DNA of 11,981 nucleotides from CANJUD01 sp043750035 (lineage in GTDB: Bacteria; Bacteroidota; Bacteroidia; UKL13-3), in assembly GCA_043750035.1 (NCBI GenBank), contig JAYVCI010000018.1, positions 1-11,981 of the forward strand, in the 5' to 3' direction. Shown here one piece after another: positions 6,340 to 11,981 of the stretch. A program made the translations under genes and the position numbers. The notes under the pieces were generated by a model, which searched no databases, was not told where the DNA came from, and worked only from the letters and a program-made list of their open reading frames with translations. Within the stretch, counting starts at the first letter, position 1, and each line of letters begins with the position of its first letter.

Positions 6340-6732
6340 TTAATTGATACTGCTAAATTGAAAATATTCTTTTACAAAAGCGTGCTGCTGGTTCTCAGTC
6401 ATTTTATTCGTTTGTTTAACTTCAATTTTTATATTTGCGAAATGATGATCTGCTTTTAAAATATTAAACAGCTCAACCTTTGCATCTGTAGGACCAAAGA
6501 GAATCACACCCGAATAATTTTTAATAACCTCACCCAGCTTTTTATAATATGCAGCTTGCTGATGTTGCTCCTTATTGTGCATCAATCTTTCACCCTTATT
6601 TAGGCTTTCTCCTTTTTCCTGGTGGGTAAATTGTGATGCAATGGTTTTTGTTTCAATGGTATCGGGGCTGAATTCCATGAGGTGTGCACTTGAATGATCC
6701 ATACAAATGCCTAAATATAATGCTGTTGTCAT
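6340..6732 (-). CDS. Probable release-factor-fold (baeRF/eRF1 domain 2-like) protein
   Basis: A 130-residue soluble protein. It opens with a strand and MDHSSAHLMEF (11-21), followed by a basic/His-rich segment (KGERLMHNKEQHQQ, 46-59). The second half carries GVILFGPTDAKVELFNIL (75-92) and KMTENQQHAFVKEYF (110-124). The alternating strand/helix order, the FGPT turn and the TENQQ patch recall domain 2 of archaeal/eukaryotic release factors, a fold seen in the bacterial baeRF families. That assignment is by pattern memory and is moderate. If correct, it might act on stalled ribosomes or bind RNA under stress; this is inference. It is the second gene of the four-gene run, 53 bp after the 72-residue protein gene, and the CCCGATAACTATCGGG palindrome sits in that gap. 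Confidence 0.6.
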   Translation of the reverse strand: MTTALYLGICMDHSSAHLMEFSPDTIETKTIASQFTHQEKGESLNKGERLMHNKEQHQQAAYYKKLGEVIKNYSGVILFGPTDAKVELFNILKADHHFANIKIEVKQTNKMTENQQHAFVKEYFQFSSIN

Positions 6733-6758
6733 TGTTTATATATTGATTTATTTTTTAA

Positions 6759-6776
6759 TCCCGATAACTATCGGGA
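6759..6776. repeat. Near-palindrome TCCCGATAACTATCGGGA
   Basis: An 18-bp relative of the palindromes at 1575 and 4878. One central base differs (ATAACTAT instead of ATAGCTAT), so the middle pair is unmatched. It lies in the 53-bp gap between two genes of a probable operon, so it would be transcribed as a stem-loop between them. Confidence 0.8.
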
Positions 6777-6785
6777 GTTTGATAT

Positions 6786-7004
6786 TTATTTTGTTGTTTC
6801 GTTGTGATTGGTATCGTATTTTTTCAATAAAGCTTCTAATGAATCGTAGTAATTCTTTAGGTGTTTTATATTTATCTCAGGGTCTTCGGTATCTGGTATG
6901 GTTACCGGCATCTCTTCTATATATTTCGATAATTCAGGAAATTTCTCCTGTATCTTCATCGTAATTTTTAGAATTGCTTCATTAAGTTCTTTTTCGGTTT
7001 GCAT
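6786..7004 (-). CDS. 72-residue conserved protein of unknown function
   Basis: A short soluble protein, predicted to be two helices joined by a proline-containing turn. The first helix is NEAILKITMKIQEKFPELSKYIEEM (8-32), the turn is PVTIPDTEDPEI (33-44), and the second helix is LKNYYDSLEALLKKY (49-63). The sequence resembles small Bacteroidota proteins that I recognise but for which I know no function. It is the first gene behind promoter module C, with an unusually long leader of about 150 bp, and starts the four-gene run to 5732. The helix-turn-helix hairpin could dimerise or bind a partner protein. Confidence 0.75.
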   Translation of the reverse strand: MQTEKELNEAILKITMKIQEKFPELSKYIEEMPVTIPDTEDPEINIKHLKNYYDSLEALLKKYDTNHNETTK

Positions 7005-7299
7005 AAAGTTTAGTTATAAAAAATATTGATTTCAAATTCGGACTATTATTTTGTAATTCAGAATATTTAAAAATATAGGCAAGTATAATAAAGAAAGCAC
7101 CATATAGTACACAGTGCTTTTTTCAGATTTATAAATTAATTTTGCAATTGGATTATTACATTGCAAAGATGGTCTGCTTAATTTAAGTAGTGTTACAAAA
7201 ATTCTGGAATAATTTACATTATTCACATATTTTCATTTGCGATTTTAAGATAATTATATTTACCATAGCATTTGGAATGATAAATAAATACGAATATTC
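7005..7299. other. Intergenic region with promoter module C
   Basis: This AT-rich gap of 295 bp contains promoter module C (7164-7231) and the long leader of the downstream operon (7005 to about 7157). A minus-strand reading frame at 7032-7226 overlaps the promoter and looks like chance. No other gene is visible. Confidence 0.6.
7164..7231 (-). promoter_or_regulatory. Shared promoter module, copy C (upstream of the four-gene run)
   Basis: Box 1 is AATATGTGAATAATGTAAA (7231-7213). Box 2, TTGTAAC (7198-7192), is 21 bp downstream. The TTTG box (7167-7164, in CATCTTTG) lies 25 bp beyond. The spacing matches the other copies to within one base. The leader to the ATG at 7004 would be about 150 bp, the longest of the four. 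Confidence 0.7.
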
Positions 7300-7455
7300 T
7301 TAAATAGGTCTTCTTCCTTGTATTACTCTTAAAAGTATTACAATAATTGCAATAACAAGTAGAACGTGGATAAGCCCTCCGGCACTATAGCCCACAAAGC
7401 CAATAAGCCAAGCAATTACCAGCACAACGGCAATGAGGTAAAGTAAATTTCCCAT
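7300..7455 (-). CDS. lmo0937-type small membrane protein (51 residues)
   Basis: A 51-residue protein starting MGNLLYLIAVVLVIAWLIGF and ending VIQGRRPI. Two hydrophobic helices (about 3-22 and 27-44) flank a glycine turn (GYSAGG). This matches the lmo0937 family of small bacterial membrane proteins, whose function is not established. It starts 51 bp after the end of the 107-residue protein gene, with no promoter module between them, so it is probably cotranscribed from promoter module D. Confidence 0.88.
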   Translation of the reverse strand: MGNLLYLIAVVLVIAWLIGFVGYSAGGLIHVLLVIAIIVILLRVIQGRRPI

Positions 7456-7506
7456 GATTATTTATATATTATAGGTTGATTGATTCTAAAATTATTTCGG
7501 TTTTGC

Positions 7507-7830
7507 TTACAACAATATTATTAACAATATTATTATAAGTATTACCGTTCCAGTAGAAATATATAAAACGCCATCATGGTGTTTTTTAAGACGCTCTTTT
7601 ATAGACAGTACTTCTGTACGCAACTGTTTCTTTTCAGGCGAACTAAGTTTGGATTTGTCCATTTCCTTAATTTCGTTTAGCCTTAATAGCAGAGCATTGC
7701 CCTCCGTTAATTCATTAGTTGTAGTTGTAGGAACTGAAACAGCCGAAGCTTGTTTTTCGGCTTTTAGTTGTGTAGGCACAAAGGTGAACAACATACATGT
7801 TGTAATGATTGATAATGTTAGCTTTTTCAT
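7507..7830 (-). CDS. Exported protein with C-terminal membrane helix
   Basis: A 107-residue protein. Residues 1-24 are a signal peptide with a likely cut after QLKA. A Ser/Thr-rich segment follows (28-40), then a charged helical region (44-83; LLLRLNEIKEMDKSKLSSPEKKQLRTEV and onward), and a strongly hydrophobic C-terminal helix (88-107). The LNEIKxMDKSxLSSxEKKxLR pattern is common in small Bacteroidota proteins that are annotated only as membrane or secreted proteins. The topology implies a periplasmic coiled or helical segment tethered by its C-terminus. The gene is directly behind promoter module D and diverges from the giant plus-strand gene. Confidence 0.82.
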   Translation of the reverse strand: MKKLTLSIITTCMLFTFVPTQLKAEKQASAVSVPTTTTNELTEGNALLLRLNEIKEMDKSKLSSPEKKQLRTEVLSIKERLKKHHDGVLYISTGTVILIIILLIILL

Positions 7831-7888
7831 TGTAGTAGTTTTTATGTTATATTAATTTTTATTTATTTGTGAATACATTTTCACATGA

Positions 7889-7957
7889 CAAAGGACAGCA
7901 TCATTAACCCCATATATGTTACATAATTTATATATTAAGTTACATTTTTCACACATT
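7889..7957 (-). promoter_or_regulatory. Shared promoter module, copy D (upstream of the 107-residue protein gene)
   Basis: Box 1 is AATGTGTGAAAAATGTAAC (7957-7939). Box 2, ATGTAAC (7924-7918), is 21 bp downstream. The TTTG box (7892-7889, in GTCCTTTG) lies 26 bp beyond. The leader to the ATG at 7830 would be about 50 bp. Confidence 0.72.
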
Positions 7958-8041
7958 TTTAATAGTACACATATAAATCACTTGAATTTCTACACCCCCC
8001 CAAAAATCCTGCACATATTACCAAAATTATAAAAACTGTTT

Positions 8042-8049
8042 TACCTTAG
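8042..8049 (+). promoter_or_regulatory. Possible -7 box of the giant surface-protein gene
   Basis: TACCTTAG differs by one base from the Bacteroidota -7 consensus TAnnTTTG and lies 26 bp before the ATG at 8076. No clear TTG -33 box is visible at the usual distance, so this is tentative. Confidence 0.35.
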
Positions 8050-8075
8050 CCACTTCAAATCAACCCTATACCAAC

Positions 8076-11000
8076 ATGAAGAACATTTACAACTCGGTAA
8101 AAGCCTTAGTATTTGTGGCGATATTGTTTGCCCCATCAGCAATTACTGCACAATATTGCACACCCACGCACACCAATAACTGCAATGTGGCATCTATTAT
8201 TACCAAGGTAAATATTACAGGCACTGCCTTATACAATAGTGTGAGTGCTTGTGGAAGCAACAGCCCCGTCACTAGTTTCTCAGCATCAGGTTTGCAAACC
8301 TGTACCTTATACCGCGACAGTGGCTATAATACCTATTCCATTAGCGTAACCACCAATAATGCCACCAAGCAAAAAGTGGGCTTATGGATTGATTTCAACC
8401 ACGATTATGTATTTGACTCAGCTAGAGAATGGTTTTTGATAAAAGCATCAAATACTGCAAATGTGCCCAGCATACTTACTTTTACGGTCCCCACCAATGC
8501 AGCAATTGGCCAAACAGAAATGCGGATACGCACCCGTAACGCCACAGCAGCATTCGACAGTACAAGCTATTGCCGCAATTTCACTTCGGGAAATACACAC
8601 CGCTATACTATTACTATTGATTCTTTATCTACTTGTAGCGGTACACCCAGTGCTGGCAGTATTGCCACTAATACAGATAGCGTGTGCAGCAAAATCAATA
8701 TCTTTTTTGCAAAAACAGGAGGCTCCTGGGGCATAGGCCAATCCATACAATGGCAATGGTCCTCCGATTCTATTAATTGGACTGACCTATCGGGCGATAC
8801 ACTTATCAGTATGGTTAAAGCCGTTGCCTATACAGGATATTATCGCTATTATACTACTTGTGGAAGCAATGCCGATACATCGGCCGCACAGTTTATATAT
8901 GTTTACCCGCTCACCAATTGCTATTGCACCCCCGTGCATATTAATTTTTGTAATACCAACCACCTTATCACCAATGTATCCATTACAGGAACCGCACTCA
9001 ATAATACGGTATCCACATGCCAGTCAGCATCAAGTGTGTACTGGAAGTTTGCTCCGGGCAGTGGAACCAGTGATTCCTTGTATTTGGGCAATACCTATCA
9101 GTTTAATGTGGTCACCAACTTTAAGGATATTATAGGAATGTGGATCGACTTTAACCACAATGCCGTGTTCGATACGTATGAGTGGTTTCTCATCAACAAA
9201 TCATCTACGGTAAATGCTACCAGTAGCTTATATATTACAATTCCCTATACCGCCGATACGGGTTATACGCCCATCCGCATACGTGCCATTACTGCGGGCA
9301 CAGCCCTCGATTCGAGTGGTGCCTGCAAGGGTTTTGCATCGGGCAACAGCCACGATTATCAATTATACCTCCGCCCCTTGCCACCCTGCACCAGCCCGCC
9401 CACAGCCGGCACTGCTATTACTTCTGATACCCTGGTATGCTCCACCAAACCATTTACTTTGAGTTTGCAGGGCAATACTTTTGGCAGCGGGCAAAGCTAT
9501 CAATGGCAATCATCAGCAACAGGAACCTCAGGAACATGGGCGGACCTAAAAGGAGACACCTTTAGTGGCGTAATGCTTGTCCAATCAAATGCTACTTATT
9601 ATCGTTGCTATGTTACCTGCGGTGGGAGTAGCGATACAAGCACAGGGGTATATGTTGGTATAAAAGCATTTTACGATTGCTACTGCAATCAAGTATTGCA
9701 TTCCAATATATGCGATAGCAACAGAATGCTCACCAATTTCAGAATTAACAATACCAGTTTAGATAATTCTGTGAACACCTGTTCTGTTTCCAATACCGCA
9801 CCGCATTTTGTGTTCAGCCCCAGCGGGAACTTAACAGCCAATTTAATTCGTGGCAATACCTATAGGTTCAATGCTACTTCCAATGCGAATGTGAGCATAT
9901 CGGCATGGATAGATTTAAATCAAAGTGGTTCATTCGACAGTGCTGAGTGGACAAGGATAGTCGCTGCATCAGGAATTAATGTAAACAATGGCGTAAACAT
10001 TGCCATACCTGCCAATACACCTTTGGGCATGACCGGATTACGCATACGCTCTCGCACAGGAACAACAAATACAGCCAAGCTGGCCTGTAATACTTTTACA
10101 TCAGGTGTTACCCACGATTATATCATTAATATTATTGACCCATATACCGCGGATGTGGGACCTAACAGATTGGTAAACCCAGCCAATGCATTATGTTATG
10201 CAGCCAATGAACCTGTTACCGTGCAAGTAACAAACTATGGCAGCGACACCATAGACTTTGCAAATAAGAACCTCACAGTAACCGTTGATTTTGCGGGTGT
10301 TTCCAATACTACTTTCGATACCACAATTACCAGTGGCACCTTAGCACCCGGGGCAAACTTGGATGTGTATTTTGTAGATACGGTGGATATGAGCACTACC
10401 GCAACATCATACGATTTCAAAATATATACAGCCATTTCAAACGACAGCAATGTATATAATGACACTTTGAACGTTACCCGAATCTCAGCCCAAAAGTTGG
10501 GATTGAATTATATAGAGCAATTTAATTCAGCAGCACTTATCCCAGCATCATACACCGGAAACGGTTTTGCTTATAATGCTACAAATGGTGTAAGTGGAAC
10601 AGGGAGTCTTCGAACCACATTTACCACCACTACCAATTCAACGGGTGCATCTCGCTCTCCATTGGTGGGGCCGCTCACCACCAAATCGGCATTGCGGTTT
10701 TCTTATAAATCTACGGTGGTGATGAAAGCAAAAGATACCGTATTTGTTCAAGTATCAACTGACTGCGGCACCAATTTTAACACCGTGTTCACTATTGATG
10801 CTTCAAATACTTTAACCAATACACACAAGGCAGTGCAGTTCAGTTTGGGTGCATTTGCAGGTAACAATGCTGCTGTGCGGTTTGTAAAAATGGATAGCTC
10901 AACAACGCTATATTATGTAAATATTGATAACCTGGCGATAGGCGATGTGCCAGATATTTCTTTAGGAAACGATACTTCCGTGTGCGATATGGTTTTTATT

Positions 11001-11981
11001 GATGCCAACCCCAATGCAAATTCTTGGGATGTAAACTGGAGCACCGGAGCAGGGCCACAGGATACCCTTACTATATTTAAAAGTGGAACTTATATAGCCA
11101 CAGCTACTGATATAATTTATGGGCTGGTAAATAGTGATACCATTAAGGTAAATATCTATACTACCCCCGTAGTTAAATTGGGCAACCCACAAACTATATG
11201 CAGCGGCTCAGCACTTAAGCTTGATGCCGGAACTTGGCCTGCGGGTTATACCTATTTATGGAATACGGGCGATACTACGCAAACCATTACGGTTTATGCA
11301 TCAAATACGTATTCGGTAACAGTTAACAATCCTGGTGGATGCCCCGGAAATGGTTCTGTAAAAATTACGGTAGTGAATGCTCCCCAAGGCGTTAACTTAA
11401 ACAAAGCTCAGAACTTTTCAGGACAATATAATCAGGGCACTACATCCAACCCTGATGTGGCCTGTGTGGGCAATAGTATGAGTTATGATATAACACCACC
11501 GAGTGGTTATACAAATGCACAATATGGAAGTAAATGGGATATAGTGGCATCAACTATTAAAACCATAAATGGCAGCAATCCCGCTGGGTCAATTAGCAAT
11601 ACTTTTCCGGGTGCAGGCAATGGCAATATCAATTTTATACCCGCAAAGGCAGATGCCGATTCAGTATTTGTTTTAACCCTAACAGTGAAAGATAAAACAA
11701 CGGGATGCGATACCACATTATACAGATATATAACTGTTAACACCAGTCCCACAGTTAGTTTGGGCAATGACAAAACGGTTTGCCCAGGCACTCAGGTCAA
11801 CTTTAGTTCGAGTAGTTCATTTGTACAATATCTGTGGAGCGATGGCAGCACAAGTAATAATATTAGCCCAATAGCAGCAGGTGTATATTGGCTTAAAATT
11901 ACTGACAACAATGGTTGCACCCATACCGACTCGGTTATATTGTATAATTATACCTTGCCCAAACATGATATTGGCAAAGAC
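8076..11981 (+). CDS. Giant multidomain GEVED surface protein (3' end outside window)
   Basis: An uninterrupted frame of 1302 codons that reaches the window end without a stop. Residues 1-25 are a signal peptide (cut after AITA). Three GEVED modules begin at about residues 26, 282 and 535. Each opens with a YC-type cysteine motif and carries a W-I-D-(F/L)-N core (W104, W356, W611). Ig-like linkers with a YQWQ or IQWQW strand and 'YYR(C/Y)' follow the first two (about 186-280 and 437-533). After module 3 come a CARDB-like domain (about 688-800), a jelly-roll/MAM-like 'choice-of-anchor' domain (about 810-955), and PKD/Ig-like units with LGNDTSVC, LGNPQTICSG and LGNDKTVCPG starts (about 961, 1032 and 1226). 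Such proteins are usually exported by the type IX secretion system, and a sorting domain would be expected beyond the window. Codons look GC-richer than in the neighbouring genes. An adhesin or matrix role is inferred. Confidence 0.92.
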   Translation, partial: MKNIYNSVKALVFVAILFAPSAITAQYCTPTHTNNCNVASIITKVNITGTALYNSVSACGSNSPVTSFSASGLQTCTLYRDSGYNTYSISVTTNNATKQKVGLWIDFNHDYVFDSAREWFLIKASNTANVPSILTFTVPTNAAIGQTEMRIRTRNATAAFDSTSYCRNFTSGNTHRYTITIDSLSTCSGTPSAGSIATNTDSVCSKINIFFAKTGGSWGIGQSIQWQWSSDSINWTDLSGDTLISMVKAVAYTGYYRYYTTCGSNADTSAAQFIYVYPLTNCYCTPVHINFCNTNHLITNVSITGTALNNTVSTCQSASSVYWKFAPGSGTSDSLYLGNTYQFNVVTNFKDIIGMWIDFNHNAVFDTYEWFLINKSSTVNATSSLYITIPYTADTGYTPIRIRAITAGTALDSSGACKGFASGNSHDYQLYLRPLPPCTSPPTAGTAITSDTLVCSTKPFTLSLQGNTFGSGQSYQWQSSATGTSGTWADLKGDTFSGVMLVQSNATYYRCYVTCGGSSDTSTGVYVGIKAFYDCYCNQVLHSNICDSNRMLTNFRINNTSLDNSVNTCSVSNTAPHFVFSPSGNLTANLIRGNTYRFNATSNANVSISAWIDLNQSGSFDSAEWTRIVAASGINVNNGVNIAIPANTPLGMTGLRIRSRTGTTNTAKLACNTFTSGVTHDYIINIIDPYTADVGPNRLVNPANALCYAANEPVTVQVTNYGSDTIDFANKNLTVTVDFAGVSNTTFDTTITSGTLAPGANLDVYFVDTVDMSTTATSYDFKIYTAISNDSNVYNDTLNVTRISAQKLGLNYIEQFNSAALIPASYTGNGFAYNATNGVSGTGSLRTTFTTTTNSTGASRSPLVGPLTTKSALRFSYKSTVVMKAKDTVFVQVSTDCGTNFNTVFTIDASNTLTNTHKAVQFSLGAFAGNNAAVRFVKMDSSTTLYYVNIDNLAIGDVPDISLGNDTSVCDMVFIDANPNANSWDVNWSTGAGPQDTLTIFKSGTYIATATDIIYGLVNSDTIKVNIYTTPVVKLGNPQTICSGSALKLDAGTWPAGYTYLWNTGDTTQTITVYASNTYSVTVNNPGGCPGNGSVKITVVNAPQGVNLNKAQNFSGQYNQGTTSNPDVACVGNSMSYDITPPSGYTNAQYGSKWDIVASTIKTINGSNPAGSISNTFPGAGNGNINFIPAKADADSVFVLTLTVKDKTTGCDTTLYRYITVNTSPTVSLGNDKTVCPGTQVNFSSSSSFVQYLWSDGSTSNNISPIAAGVYWLKITDNNGCTHTDSVILYNYTLPKHDIGKD

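Noticed and set aside
7032..7226. 64-residue minus-strand reading frame
   Set aside because: It overlaps promoter module C and has no recognisable domain. It looks like chance in AT-rich leader DNA.
8087..11791. Reading frames on either strand overlapping the giant gene (for example 8461-8736, 10235-10465, 11507-11791)
   Set aside because: All lie inside a continuous 1302-codon frame with clear domain repeats, so they are shadows of it.

Overview
The window looks like a chromosomal segment of a Bacteroidota bacterium, probably a Chitinophagales/Sphingobacteriales-type lineage. The evidence is the AT-rich intergenic DNA, TTTG-ended promoter-like boxes, lack of clear Shine-Dalgarno sequences, lipoproteins with Bacteroidota-style motifs (a GCTDxNAxNY segment), several small conserved proteins typical of this phylum, and a very large GEVED-domain surface protein of the kind normally exported by the type IX secretion system. 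Genus and species cannot be fixed from the sequence.

Positions 1-7830 carry thirteen genes, all on the minus strand. In transcription order they are: a small secreted/anchored protein (7830-7507); a 51-aa lmo0937-type membrane protein (7455-7300); a four-gene run of a 72-aa protein, a probable release-factor-fold protein, an acidic protein and a two-helix membrane protein (7004-5732); a C2-like lipoprotein (5537-5034) followed by an intrinsic terminator; and then a helical lipoprotein, a cupin, a second two-helix membrane protein, a type III polyketide synthase, an ICMT-family methyltransferase, a LEA14/WHy-domain protein and a cupredoxin lipoprotein (4635-43). The polyketide synthase and methyltransferase are one base apart and form the same pair as Bacillus BpsA/BpsB, so they probably make O-methylated alkylpyrone-type lipids.

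Positions 8076-11981 hold a single plus-strand open reading frame that runs off the window end: a signal peptide, three GEVED modules repeating every 253-256 residues, two Ig-like linkers, and CARDB-like, jelly-roll-like and PKD/Ig-like modules.

The most striking observation is a promoter module that occurs four times on the minus strand, upstream of 7830, 7004, 5537 and 4635. Each copy has a 19-bp box close to AATGTGTGAATNATGTAAC, a second copy of its TGTAAC end exactly 21 bp downstream, and a TTTG -7-type box 25-26 bp further on. This suggests that most or all of the minus-strand genes form one co-regulated, probably stress-related envelope regulon that includes the polyketide lipid genes. 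Other structures are a 52-bp perfect palindrome and two relatives sharing the CCCGATA(G/A)CTATCGGG core, and short tandem repeats around the cupredoxin gene.
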